The notes: generated by a model from the sequence alone, not told the origin. 36,825 bases of DNA from Halobacteriales archaeon QH_6_64_20 (GCA_003021235.1 PXQR01000022.1:1-36825); one strand, 5' to 3'. Counted from the first letter of the stretch, positions 18,023 through 27,676 are shown. Program-made: numbers and translations.

Positions 18023-19876
18023 GTGGAGTACCGAACGGCGACGGAGTCAGAGAGCACGTTCGATCGGTATCGGAGCCGGGTCGAGCGACCGATCTACCGG
18101 CTCTTCGCGGAGTACGGACTCGCCCATCGCAAGTGGTTCGTGACCGGCATGACCGCGAACGTTATCGCCCGGAGCGCGAGCTTGCTCCCGCCGGTCGTAT
18201 TGGGTGCCGCGCTCGATGCGATCTTCAGGCAGGGAAGCACAGGGACCTCCTACCGGCTTCCGCTCGTCCCGACCACCTGGATCCCGGCGGGCAACACCGC
18301 CCAGTTTCAGTTCTCGGTCGCGTTGATCGTCGGGGCGTTTCTCGTGACGGCCCTGTTCACCTAGATCTACGGCGTGACGGCGAACAACTTCGCCCGCCGG
18401 GTGATGCACGACGTCCGGACCGACAGCTTCGCTAAACTCCAGAACCTCGATATGCCGTTTTTCGACGACAAGCAGACTGGGGAGGTCATGGCAATTTTGA
18501 ATAACGACGCGACCAATCTCGAACGCTTCCTCGACGATGCGCTCCACGATTCGGCGCGACTGCTCGTGATGGTCGGTGGGATCGCGGCGTTGCTCGTCTG
18601 GATGAACCCGGGACTCACAGCGGTGACGGTTCATGCGGGTCGTCGAACCGCGCTACGCCGCCCAGCGCGAGTCGATTGGCGACCTCAATACGCGCTTGGA
18701 GAACAGCTTGTGGGGCATCGAGCTGGTCAAAACGTCGGGAACTGAAGGGTACGAGACCGAACGGGTAAGCGCCGCCTCCTATGACTACTTTCGAAAGACC
18801 ATGGCGATGCTCCGGCTCAACTACGTCTACCGGCCGGGAATGGAACTGCTCGCTGGACTGTCCTTTGTTGCGACGTTCGTCGTCGGGGGCTGGTGGCTGG
18901 CGACCGGCGAGGCTCCCCTACTACTCACGGGAAACCTCACACCCGGCACCTTCGTCGCCTTTCTACTACTGAGCCAACGGTTCGTGACGCCGCTCGCGGA
19001 GGTCTCGAACATCGTTGACCAGTACGAGAACGCCAAAGCCTCTTCCGAACGGGTCTTCGGTCTCATGTCGATTCCCGCGAACATCACCGATAGCGAGACG
19101 GCACGACCGCTCGATAACTCGGAGGGCCGCGTCAAGTACGACGCGGTGGACTTCGCCTACGAGGACGAAACCGAGGGTGAGCCGGTGATCGACGGCGTGT
19201 CGCTCACCGTGACACCGGGCGAGACCGCGGCGCTGGTCGGCCCGACCGGAGCCGGAAAGTCGACGCTTTGTAAACTACTCCTGCGGCTGTACGACGTCGA
19301 TTCGGGTGCGATTCGCATCGACGGTCAGGACGTTCGAGAGACGACTCTCGACTCGCTCCGAAAGGCGGTCGGCTACGTCAGCCAGGACGCCTACCTCTTC
19401 GACGGCACGGTGAGGGAAAACCTCGCGTACGGGGCGTTCGAGGCGACCGACGAGGAGCTGGTAGAGGCCGCAAGAGCCGCCGAAGCCCATGCCTCCATCG
19501 AACGGCTCCCCCAGGGATACGATACGCGGGTCGGCGAGCGCAGTGTCAACTATCCGACGGTTAGTACCAACGGCTCGCGCTCATGCAGGCGATGCTCGGG
19601 TACTTTTCGATCGTCGTGCTCGACGAGGCGACCTCCGCCGTCGATACCGAGACCGAGGCGGCCATCCGGCGCTCGCTCGTCCGCCTCACCGCCGACCGGA
19701 CGACGTTCGTGATCGCTCACCGACTCTCGACGGTGCGCGAGGCCGACCGCGTGTTCGTGATCGAGAACGGGCAGGTGACCGAACGCGGGACCCACGAGGA
19801 ACTGTTAGAGGCGAGCGGGCTATACGCGAGCCTCTGGAGTGCACAGACTGACGAGATCGAAGTCGGCACTCAGTAG
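18023..19876 (+). pseudogene. ABC exporter (fused membrane and ATPase domains), multiply broken
   Basis: This is the remnant of a haloarchaeal MsbA-type half-transporter of roughly 630 residues. Four lesions are visible. First, TAG at 18362-18364 sits where the family has Trp (FT-stop-IYGVTANNF). Second, near 18630 the frame jumps from PGLTAVTV to FMRVVEPRYA, with about 15 residues of a membrane helix missing. Third, near 19550 one base is lost (GERSVN then LSDG). Fourth, a second TAG at 19562-19564 replaces the Gln of the signature LSGGQ. Walker A GPTGAGKST and Walker [13 protein letters not shown] survive. The remnant starts at a GTG and follows purQ on the same strand. The product cannot be made without several corrections, so I call it a pseudogene. 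Confidence 0.88.
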
Positions 19877-20241
19877 GGAGACGAGGGAAGCGTATCGACC
19901 GATCGACAGCGTAACAGGCGGGACGGATATCGGGCATGTTCGGCGACGCGAGAGACCGCTGTTCCAATATCGAATGTACTCCACGACGAACGCACGGTGC
20001 TCGATCGTACGACCGTCACGTTCTCCGAGGGAGGGTCTCGATGCCGGAGCCGGAGACAGGCCATGGCATCCAGCCGGTAGGCGGGCCGGTAGACGTGCAT
20101 CCGCTCGCTCGTTCGCTCCGATATCTGAAAGCGGTCGCACGATCCGCTGGGTCGAATACGGGCCCGTAATCACACGAGGAAGCCGTCCGGAACGCTTCCC
20201 ACAGACATATAAATTCGAGAGACCTCACCATCGATATAAAC
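19877..20241. other. Gene-free stretch before the Dyp-like gene
   Basis: Apart from the TATA-like box at its right end I find no gene or strong repeat. A long open frame crossing it in the plus direction is the out-of-frame shadow of the next gene. Confidence 0.5.
20207..20215 (+). promoter_or_regulatory. TATA-like box of the Dyp-like/P19-like pair
   Basis: ATATAAATT lies 27-35 bases before the ATG at 20242, giving a nearly leaderless message for the two-gene unit. Confidence 0.5.
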
Positions 20242-21528
20242 ATGTTCGGAACGTCGGACGGTTCGCGGCGGGAGTTCATGCGCGCTGCGGTCGCCATCGG
20301 GGGGGCCGGAGCGTTGAGTGCGTGCATGGAGCGGGCACAGGAGCCAGTCCCTCCAGGCGACCGTGGCGCGCTCCCGACCCGGCAGTACGCCTGGGTCGAC
20401 CACGTCCCGGAGGACGAGCACGGCAACTTCCGATTGCCGAGACACCACGTCTTCTTATACTCGAACTACGAAGAGGACGGGACGCCGAGCGCGGACGAGG
20501 CCGATCGACTCGAGACGGCGCTTCGGTCGCTCGAACGCGCGTATCAATGGAGCAACCAGGGGTTGCTGTTCAGCCTCGGCTACTCGCCGTCGTACTTCGA
20601 GCGGTTCGACCGGTCATTGCCCTCGTCGGTCGACCTGCCGGCGCCGCGCCGACTGTCGGACTTCGAGGAACCCGACCTCGACGAACAGGACCTTCTGTTG
20701 CAGCTGGCCAGTGATAGCGCCGAAGTCGTCCTCGCCGCCGAGGAGGCGGTGCTGGGCGCGCGCGACGAAGTGAACACGGTCGAGATGGAAGCCGACGCCG
20801 GGGACTTTTTGACCGTCGACGAGCGCCGGACGGGGTTCATCAGCGGGGGGATGCCCGCCGAGAAGGCCACCGAAGGCGTCGAGGGTATCCCGACGGAAGC
20901 GAACATCCCCGAGCAGTCACCGCTGTTCATGGGTTTTAAAGGCGGGTTCGCGGATAATCAGGCCAGCGAGGATCACATCGCTATCGAGGAGGGCCCGTTC
21001 GCAGAGGCCACGACCAAGCACGTCTCGAACATCCGCCAGCGCCTGCAGGACTGGTACATCGAACAGGACTTCGAGGACCGCGTCGCCGAGATGTTCAGCG
21101 CGACCCACGCTAAAGAGGAGATGGTCGAAGGTGCTGGGCTGAACCTCGGCGACGGCAGCGGAATTACCGACGCGATGACGACCGATCTCGTCGAGACGGC
21201 CAACGAGTACGGCCGGGTCGGACACGCCCAGAAGAACGCCCGGTTCAACCGCGACGCCGATGGCAACGTGATCTTGCACCGGCGACACGTCGAATCGACG
21301 GACAACGGTTACGCCAGCCTGCATTTCCCCTCGTTGCAGCGGGAGATCAGCCAGTTCGAGCGCGTTCGCGTCGGGATGAACGGCGACGACGTCCGCGAGT
21401 CGCCGCGGATCCGACAGCGAGTCAACAACGGAATCCTCGAGTACATCTTCACGTTGCACCGCGGGAATTTCCTCGTACCGGCTCGCAGCCAGCGGTCGTT
21501 CCCGACGCCCGCGGGGGAGGTCGTCTGA
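20242..21528 (+). CDS. Tat-exported Dyp-peroxidase-like protein
   Basis: The 428-residue protein has a Tat signal (SRREFMRAAVAIGGAG) ending in LSAC, a likely lipobox. The body recalls EfeB/Dyp-type haem peroxidases. MGFKGGFADNQ (residues 230-240) occupies the place of the GxxDG motif, GHAQKNARFN (His328) may hold the haem ligand, and LHRRHVES and NNGILEYIFTLHRGNFLVPA resemble the family's end. The catalytic Asp of GxxDG is Gly here (GFKGG, 231-235), so ordinary peroxidase activity is doubtful. It may correspond to a haloarchaeal domain of unknown function (DUF7405, from memory). It lies two bases before the P19-like gene, which suggests a shared metal- or haem-related role outside the cell. 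The Dyp assignment is inference. Confidence 0.6.
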   Translation: MFGTSDGSRREFMRAAVAIGGAGALSACMERAQEPVPPGDRGALPTRQYAWVDHVPEDEHGNFRLPRHHVFLYSNYEEDGTPSADEADRLETALRSLERAYQWSNQGLLFSLGYSPSYFERFDRSLPSSVDLPAPRRLSDFEEPDLDEQDLLLQLASDSAEVVLAAEEAVLGARDEVNTVEMEADAGDFLTVDERRTGFISGGMPAEKATEGVEGIPTEANIPEQSPLFMGFKGGFADNQASEDHIAIEEGPFAEATTKHVSNIRQRLQDWYIEQDFEDRVAEMFSATHAKEEMVEGAGLNLGDGSGITDAMTTDLVETANEYGRVGHAQKNARFNRDADGNVILHRRHVESTDNGYASLHFPSLQREISQFERVRVGMNGDDVRESPRIRQRVNNGILEYIFTLHRGNFLVPARSQRSFPTPAGEVV

Positions 21529-21530
21529 CG

Positions 21531-22628
21531 GTGCGACGGCGTACGTACCTCGCAACCGTCGGTGCGACGCTGACCGGCGCAGTCGCGGGCTGTGCGAGCG
21601 GGGACGATGGAGGAAGAGAAGGGAACGCGGACGGAACGGAGGAGAGAACGGAACACGACGAGGAGCACTCCGGGGCACCGGACCGGGTGTACGTTCCGGA
21701 GCACGCGACGGCGATGACGATGGAGGGGATGGGCGGCGATGGCGACTTCCAGTTCTCGGTGATGATCAGTTCCCCGGAGCTGTTCTTCCTCGTGGAGGGG
21801 ACCGACGTCCGGGAGTCGATCCTGTTCGACGATCACTCCGTCCACGTGATGGCCTCGGTCTGGGACCCGGAAACCGGCGTTGCGCTCCCGGAGACGGGGA
21901 TGTCCGTCGAGATGCTCGACGCCGACGGCCGGACGGTAACCCAGGAGGTGATCTACCCGATGCTCTCACAGCGGATGGGGTTTCACTACGGGGCCAACGT
22001 CGCGCTCGACGGCTACGGGGAGTACACTGCCCGAGTCAGCGTCGGCGGCATGGAGATCGAGCGCACCCGCGGGTTCGCCGACCGGTTCGACGACCCGGCC
22101 AGCGTTGACGTCCCGGTGTCATTCACCGAGGCGAAGGCCGAGAAGTTCACCGAGTCGAACCCCGCCGACGCGGGCGAGCACGGCGCGTTGTCGCCGATGG
22201 AGATGGGTATGCGGCCGACGGGGGCACTCCCGAAAGCCGCCGATATGCCCGGGACGGCTCTCGGGACCACGACGAGCGACGACGCCCGCCTCCATATGGG
22301 CGTACTCACCGACACGGCCCTCGGCGGCGATGACCCGTATCTCTACGTCTCACCACGGACTCCGTATAACCGATTTCCCCTCCCGAACATGCTGCTACGG
22401 GCCGTGCTCCACACGGGTGACGGCCGGCGCGAACTGGAATTGACCCGTCGTCTCGACGATGACCTGAACTACCATTACGGTGTATCGCTCCCGGAGGCTC
22501 CGGCGGTGCTCGCCGGCGAGATCGGCCTGGGGATCGTCCCCTCGGTCTCGCCGCAGGTCACGCGTCACGCGGGATACGAGACCGCGTTCGTCGAGATGGA
22601 CCCGGTCACGGTCGACCCCTCCGGCTGA
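21531..22628 (+). CDS. Tat lipoprotein with P19/Tp34-like metal-binding domain
   Basis: The 365-residue protein starts at GTG, two bases after the previous stop. Its Tat signal RRRTYLATVGATLTGAVAGC ends in a lipobox, followed by an acidic linker. Residues about 50-180 resemble the P19/Tp34/FetP periplasmic iron/copper-binding fold: a Met/His-rich start (EHATAMTMEGMGG), then LFFLVEG, HVMASVWD and SQRMGFHYGAN, where the family has a His near its metal site. A second, less familiar domain (about 220-360) follows. With the Dyp-like partner it recalls bacterial Efe/Ftr iron uptake, though no permease is encoded next to it. DUF7350 is a possible label, from memory. Confidence 0.6.
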   Translation: MRRRTYLATVGATLTGAVAGCASGDDGGREGNADGTEERTEHDEEHSGAPDRVYVPEHATAMTMEGMGGDGDFQFSVMISSPELFFLVEGTDVRESILFDDHSVHVMASVWDPETGVALPETGMSVEMLDADGRTVTQEVIYPMLSQRMGFHYGANVALDGYGEYTARVSVGGMEIERTRGFADRFDDPASVDVPVSFTEAKAEKFTESNPADAGEHGALSPMEMGMRPTGALPKAADMPGTALGTTTSDDARLHMGVLTDTALGGDDPYLYVSPRTPYNRFPLPNMLLRAVLHTGDGRRELELTRRLDDDLNYHYGVSLPEAPAVLAGEIGLGIVPSVSPQVTRHAGYETAFVEMDPVTVDPSG

Positions 22629-22767
22629 TCACTGTGCGTGTCTAACCGCCCTGAATCAGCGCGGTCCGGCCGGCCCCGCTTCGCCACGTCCGATACACCC
22701 CTCCGTCATGGAGCACAACGACAGAGACACGCGACGGATGGGTGATGGGTGGTGACCGTATAACCGA

Positions 22768-23838
22768 TCAACGCGCGAGCGGTTGGTTGTAGCTCGTTTC
22801 GCGGCGTAGGACTTCCTCCCAGGTGTACTCACACTCACAGGCGACCTGCTCGAACACCGTCGGGTCCTGGCGCAGATCGAAGTCCTTGATCGCTTTCTGG
22901 ACACGATCGTTACACTCCCCGCAGTTGTGCGGCCCCCGATCGGAGCCGTGACCTACCGGGTCGCTGACGACGATGGCCGGGGCCTCGGTGGTGTCTTCGA
23001 GGGTTTCGGCCACGGACCAGAGCCAGGGCGGGCGATAGCCGCTGTCGAAATACAGTTCCTCGACCATCGTGTGCCGTTGAACGTTACAGGGATTCATCGA
23101 AACGGTGTGGGCGTGTTCAGCACACCGACGGATCGACGACTTCATATCCGTGATCGCCTCGCGCTCGGTGAGAAAGGCCGGCTTCAGGAGGAGGTAGGCC
23201 TTGATGCCCGCGCCGACGTCTCCGGCCACGCCGCTCGCCGCGACGAACTCCTCGAAGTCGAAGTACTTGTTTACACAGTCGTGGCGCACGCGATCGGTCG
23301 CGGTCTCCAAACCGATCGCGACGTCGGTCTCTAAACCCATGTCGGTGAAGTCGGTGAGTCGCTCGCGCGCCACGAAATCGGGCAGGCTCTCGACGACGAT
23401 CCGCTCGCGGTCGGCGAAGGTGTCTGCGATTTCCCGCCTGGTCGCAGCGGGGACTTCGCGCTCGTCGAGAAAGCTCCCGGAGGTGTAGATCTTGATCAGC
23501 GGGGCCGGCTTCTCGGCGTGCTCGCGCTCGTGATCGAGACAGGCCTCGATCTGGGTCATGAGCGCGTCGTGGGGAACGGTACCCCCGTCGACCGATTCGG
23601 CGACGTACCCACACATCGTACAGCCGCCCGCGCGCGCCCAGCGACAGCCCCCGGTATTGAGAATGATCGTCAGCGATTCGCGTACGCCGTCGGGTGTGTT
23701 GTCCTCGTCGAGCCACACCCGGGTCGGTTCGCGCGGATCGTAGGTCCGGTCGTTTCGTGCACGGATCTCGCGCATGACGCTGTTGTGGGCGTCCATACCC
23801 CGGCCCGCCTCGTAGACCTCGGGACTCGGCTTGCTCAT
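22768..23838 (-). CDS. raSEA: Archaeosine biosynthesis radical SAM protein RaSEA
   Basis: The 356-residue enzyme works with ArcS to convert the lysine adduct of preQ0 on tRNA (position 15) to archaeosine. The iron-sulfur site is GGCRWARAGGCTMCGY, with Cys65, Cys73 and Cys76 in a widened spacing typical of this Elp3-like branch. Other matches are IKIYTSGSFLDEREVP and SMNPCNVQRHTMVEELY. Late cysteines (CGEC, CEC) may bind zinc. I chose the ATG at 23838 (MSKPSPEVYEAGRGMD), although the frame is open 29 codons earlier, because the conserved part starts there. tgtA and arcS are not in the window. Confidence 0.9.
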   Translation of the reverse strand: MSKPSPEVYEAGRGMDAHNSVMREIRARNDRTYDPREPTRVWLDEDNTPDGVRESLTIILNTGGCRWARAGGCTMCGYVAESVDGGTVPHDALMTQIEACLDHEREHAEKPAPLIKIYTSGSFLDEREVPAATRREIADTFADRERIVVESLPDFVARERLTDFTDMGLETDVAIGLETATDRVRHDCVNKYFDFEEFVAASGVAGDVGAGIKAYLLLKPAFLTEREAITDMKSSIRRCAEHAHTVSMNPCNVQRHTMVEELYFDSGYRPPWLWSVAETLEDTTEAPAIVVSDPVGHGSDRGPHNCGECNDRVQKAIKDFDLRQDPTVFEQVACECEYTWEEVLRRETSYNQPLAR

Positions 23839-24211
23839 TGCCTGCGATACCCGCCGGGACGACAAAACGCCACCGTCTCGACGGCTCGGCCTCCCGGTGT
23901 CCGGGACCGATGGGACGCTGATCATTCAACGAACGGGATCTCGACGCGTCGGTGGCGTCCACACCAATGCTTTTGCTGACGGGGGATGAGGGTCGAACGA
24001 TACTCGATGTCCGTGACCGATAGCCGTCTACGCTGGAGACGACCCTTCACGTGAACGGGAACGACTCGACCCGAACGAAGGGTAACGCGGCCGAGCGTCT
24101 CGCGTCGATCGTCGAAACTCGAAGAGCGAAGCCGTCCCGACCCGGATCGAGGAAAGGGCGGTCGCGTCTCACCGACATCGGGGCGAGCGACGCGACCGAC
24201 GGGGGGAATCG
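23839..24211. other. Divergent gap between RaSEA and the nickel/cobalt transporter
   Basis: About 370 bases without a convincing gene. A CGTTTTGTC segment near 23866-23874 (minus strand) may be the RaSEA promoter. I see no clear TATA-like box for the transporter. Confidence 0.45.
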
Positions 24212-25048
24212 ATGGAGCCGATAACGACGACCGTCCTGTTCACCGCCGCCGTTCTCGGCGTGACACACGGCATCGAACCGGATCACGCCGCCGGGATCGC
24301 CTCGCTGACGAGCGACACAGGTGAAGCGAAACGCTCGGCGCTCGTCGGCGGCTGTTTCGCCGCCGGCCACGTACTGCTGATACTCGTCTGGATCGGGGTT
24401 GCGTACCTGTTCTTCGGAGCGACGTCGGTGCCAGAAGCCACCGAAACGGTCGGAACGATCGTACTCGGGGTGGTGTTGGTACTCCTGGGCGGGGTGTTGG
24501 GCGTGACCGGAGCCCGGACGTTCGTCCATACACACGGCCACAGCCACGCGTCCGACGAAGGGGATCGACGCCACCGCCACCGTCACTTACACCTGCACTC
24601 CCCGCTGTCGGGCAACCACCGGGATACCGCACGCGATCGCGGCCGCGGTCACGACAACGGTCACACTCACGATAGCGCTCACGGACATGATCACGACGCT
24701 TCGGAGACGGCTACGCACACCCACGAGCACACCGTTCGTTCCTATCTCGAAGTAGGAGTCGTCGGCGCGTTGTTCACCCTATCGCCGCCGCTCAGTATGC
24801 TCGCGTTCGTCTCGATCGTCGTGGGAAACACCGGCATCGAAGGCGCGATACTCGCCGTTGCGATCTACGCGGTCACGATCGTAACGACGATGGCTTCGAT
24901 CGGTGGCGGGGTCGGTTTCGTCTTCGGTGCCGCCAGCGAGCGTAGCGAACGGGCCCACGCCTCCTTGCAAGTAGGGTCGGCGGCGATCGTCTTCGCTCTC
25001 GGCTGTTACTTCCTCGCGCAGGCGCTGTCGTCGGTAGCGATCCCGTAG
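24212..25048 (+). CDS. Nickel/cobalt transporter-like membrane protein with His-rich loop
   Basis: The 278-residue protein has the NiCoT/NicO/UreH-type motif HGIEPDHAAG in the first helix (His19, Asp24, His25), followed by GHVLLIL in the next. A cytoplasmic-type loop of about 75 residues is packed with His (runs such as RRHRHRHLHLHS and HGHDHDAS), which should bind metal ions. Three or four more helices follow. It probably moves Ni2+ or Co2+; direction and ion cannot be told from the sequence. A long His loop is more common in efflux-type NicO proteins. No urease or cobalamin genes adjoin it. Confidence 0.75.
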   Translation: MEPITTTVLFTAAVLGVTHGIEPDHAAGIASLTSDTGEAKRSALVGGCFAAGHVLLILVWIGVAYLFFGATSVPEATETVGTIVLGVVLVLLGGVLGVTGARTFVHTHGHSHASDEGDRRHRHRHLHLHSPLSGNHRDTARDRGRGHDNGHTHDSAHGHDHDASETATHTHEHTVRSYLEVGVVGALFTLSPPLSMLAFVSIVVGNTGIEGAILAVAIYAVTIVTTMASIGGGVGFVFGAASERSERAHASLQVGSAAIVFALGCYFLAQALSSVAIP

Positions 25049-25136
25049 TCCCGATCGACCCCGATTCCACCGCCGTAGTGACCCAGCGGCCACCGACCGT
25101 CGACCCGGCGTACTGAGAAGTCCCGAGACTCCGGAG

Positions 25137-26456
25137 TCAGGGTTCAAGGACGTACCGATTGAGGACCGATTCGAGCCGTTCCTGTCGCCCGGAACCCACT
25201 TCTATCGGCTTGGTGTCGAGGGCGTGCCGGTTTAGTTCCTCGAAGTCGGTGTCTCCCTCGACGATCTTCCGGCCGATCCCCTCCTGGTAGCTTTCGTAGC
25301 GCTCCTCGACGAACGACGTCAGTTCGCCGCTCTCGACGAGCGCATGTGCCGCCTTCAGACCCCGGGCGAACGCGTCCATCCCTGCGATATGTCCGTAAAA
25401 CAGGTCGATCGGTTCGAACGACGCGCGCCGTACCTTGGCGTCGAAGTTCAACCCGCCCGGCGTGAGCCCGCCGTTTTCGAGGACTTCGTACATCGCGAGC
25501 GTGGTCGCATACACATCGGTCGGGAACTGGTCGGTGTCCCAGCCCAGCAGCTTGTCGCCACGGTTCGCGTCGACGCTCCCGAGAACGCCGTTCGTCCTGG
25601 CGTACCGGAGTTCGTGCTCGAAGGTGTGGCCGGCGAGCGTGGCGTGATTCGCCTCCACGTTGAGTGCGAAGCGATCGTCGAGATCGTATTTCCGAAGGAA
25701 GGCGAACGCCGTCGCGGCGTCGAAGTCGTACTGGTGTTTGGTCGGTTCTTCGGGTTTCGGTTCGAGCAGGAGCTGGCCGTCGAACCCGATGTCCTCGGCG
25801 TAATCGGCGGCCATCCGGAGGAAGCGCGCCGTGTTGTCGAGTTCTAATCCCATGTCCGTGTTCAACAGCGTCTCGTAGCCGTCCCGGCCGTTCCAGAAGA
25901 CGAAGTTCTCCCCGTCCAGCCGCTCGGTCACGTCGAGGGCCTTTTTGACCTGTGCCGCCGCGTGGGCGAACACGTCGGCGTCGGGCGACGACGCACCGCC
26001 GTGGACGTATTTCGGCTCGTAGAACAGCTGTGCGGTCCCCCACAACAACTCGACGTCGTAGCGCTCGATCTGCTCTTCGATCAGCGCCACGATCTCCTCT
26101 AAGTTCTCGTTGGTCTCGGCGAGCGAGTCGCCCCGCGGGGCGACGTCCCGATCGTGAAAGCAAAAATACGGGACTCCCAGTTTGTCCATGAATTCGAAGG
26201 CGGCCCGAACTCTGGCCTTCGCTTGCTCCATCGGGTCCTCGATGTCGTCCCACGGGCGTCGCATCGTCGGCGCGCCGAACGGATCGGAGCCGTCCTCGGT
26301 GAACGTGTGCCAGAACGCGACCGAAAACCGCAGGTGCTCGGCCATCGTCCGATCCCCGACCACCTCCTCCGGGTCGTAGTAATCGAACGCTAGCGCCTCG
26401 TCGGACTCCGGTCCCTCGTATGCTATTCGGTCGACTTCCGGAAAGAACTCCTCCAT
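25137..26456 (-). CDS. xylA: Xylose isomerase
   Basis: The 439-residue enzyme interconverts D-xylose and D-xylulose (EC 5.3.1.5). Every key residue of the class II (E. coli-type, 440-residue) enzyme falls at the expected number: His101 and Asp104 in CFHDRD; metal ligands Glu232, Glu268, His271, Asp296, Asp307, Asp309 and Asp339; Lys234 in [13 protein letters not shown]. The gene should be active. This is unusual in haloarchaea, most of which oxidise xylose. It lies 187 bases downstream of a short-chain dehydrogenase on the same strand. A possible promoter (GTTGATAC, about 26487-26496) suggests separate transcription. Xylulokinase is not in the window. Confidence 0.95.
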   Translation of the reverse strand: MEEFFPEVDRIAYEGPESDEALAFDYYDPEEVVGDRTMAEHLRFSVAFWHTFTEDGSDPFGAPTMRRPWDDIEDPMEQAKARVRAAFEFMDKLGVPYFCFHDRDVAPRGDSLAETNENLEEIVALIEEQIERYDVELLWGTAQLFYEPKYVHGGASSPDADVFAHAAAQVKKALDVTERLDGENFVFWNGRDGYETLLNTDMGLELDNTARFLRMAADYAEDIGFDGQLLLEPKPEEPTKHQYDFDAATAFAFLRKYDLDDRFALNVEANHATLAGHTFEHELRYARTNGVLGSVDANRGDKLLGWDTDQFPTDVYATTLAMYEVLENGGLTPGGLNFDAKVRRASFEPIDLFYGHIAGMDAFARGLKAAHALVESGELTSFVEERYESYQEGIGRKIVEGDTDFEELNRHALDTKPIEVGSGRQERLESVLNRYVLEP

Positions 26457-26643
26457 GGTGTCTCGCCGAGTGTTACCCTCAGAGTCCGTATCAACTTTGG
26501 GGACATCGGAATCTAAGGACAGCTAACGATTGCCCCTCGCTCAGTACAGTAGGGGTATCCCACCCACCTAATCGATGTTCCGGTTCAGCGAGATTAATTC
26601 CGAAGATCGAATACGTGCGCACACCGACTGTCGGTCGGATCGG

Positions 26644-27420
26644 CTACCGGTTGTCGTACTTCCAGCTATCGATGGGCATCTGTCCCCCGTCGACCCGGAG
26701 TTCGTGGCCATTGATATAATCGCTAGCGGGTGCCGCGAGGAAGCCAACGGCTTCTGCGATCTCCTCCGGTTCGGCGAACCTGCCGAAGGGGTTGAGATCG
26801 GTGATCTGCTCGCGAGTTCGGTCGGTAAAGCCCTCCGTCATCGGCGTGTTTACCCATCCCGGTGCCACGGCGTTGACTCGAATCCCCTCCCGGCCGAGTT
26901 CGAGCGCGAGACTCTTCGTGAGGCCCAGCAGGCTGTACTTGCCGACGTCGTACTCCGGTGACATCCCGACGCCGTTTTTCGTATGGATGGAGGTGATGCA
27001 GATCACCTTGCCGTAGCCCTGCTCGACCATCCCGTCGACGGTATGACTTATACAGTGGATCGACCCCCAGAGGTGGACGTCGAGGTTCAACTGAAATCGG
27101 CCGTCGTCGTCCCGATCGAGGAACGGTCCCGCCTCGCCGACGCCCGCGTTGTTGACCAGCACGTCGATAGTGCCGAGCGCTTCCATGCCTTCCGCGACCA
27201 TCGCTTCGACCTCGCTCTCGTCGCTGACGTCGGCCGGTATCGAAGTCGCCTCGCCGCCGGCCTCGGTTATCTCCTCGACCGTCGACGCCGCCCGCTCCGA
27301 TTCGAGGTCGTTGACGACGACGCTCGCGCCATTGTCGGCGAGTTCGAGGGCGATCGCCCGACCGTTGCCGCGCCCGGCTCCGGTCACTAGTGCCGTTCGT
27401 TCCGATAGATCGGTCTGCAT
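26644..27420 (-). CDS. Short-chain dehydrogenase/reductase upstream of xylA
   Basis: The 258-residue classical SDR has the cofactor motif TGAGRGNG (13-20), NNAG, a catalytic Ser in ITSIHTK and the YxxxK pair in EYDVGK, with the family end DYINGHELRVDGG. The substrate is not evident. As the gene before xylA it may act on a pentose or its product. I start it at the ATG 27420 (MQTDLSERTALVTG), six codons inside the longest frame, because the first strand begins there. Confidence 0.88.
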   Translation of the reverse strand: MQTDLSERTALVTGAGRGNGRAIALELADNGASVVVNDLESERAASTVEEITEAGGEATSIPADVSDESEVEAMVAEGMEALGTIDVLVNNAGVGEAGPFLDRDDDGRFQLNLDVHLWGSIHCISHTVDGMVEQGYGKVICITSIHTKNGVGMSPEYDVGKYSLLGLTKSLALELGREGIRVNAVAPGWVNTPMTEGFTDRTREQITDLNPFGRFAEPEEIAEAVGFLAAPASDYINGHELRVDGGQMPIDSWKYDNR

Positions 27421-27654
27421 AGCGGCTTCAGAACACACGGAGTGCGAACATAGCCTTTGGGAAAACGTCGTCCTTGGCCTCCGTCGCCGTCGCTATCGCT
27501 CGGAGAGCGGCCGTCCCTCGGATCGAGCCACCTTCGTGCCGCGGTCTCGTCCCCACGGTAGACGCCTCGTGGAGCGTCCGTCGGTTAGTCGACGGTATCG
27601 AAGGCTACAGCCGGGTCACCGGCATCACCTCGCCGACGTACGTCACGCGAACCA

Positions 27655-27676
27655 CCCGTTCGACGCGTCGAACGGG
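27655..27676. promoter_or_regulatory. Perfect 22-bp palindrome upstream of the zinc-ribbon gene
   Basis: The sequence begins CCCGTTCGACG and its second half is the exact reverse complement. It ends 45 bases before the TATA-like box, which suits a dimeric regulator's binding site or a stem at an RNA end. Confidence 0.5.

Noticed and set aside
18362-19564. Two in-frame TAG codons as possible pyrrolysine sites or programmed readthrough
   Set aside because: The gene also has a deletion with frameshift and a one-base loss, which recoding of TAG cannot repair; pseudogene decay explains all four.
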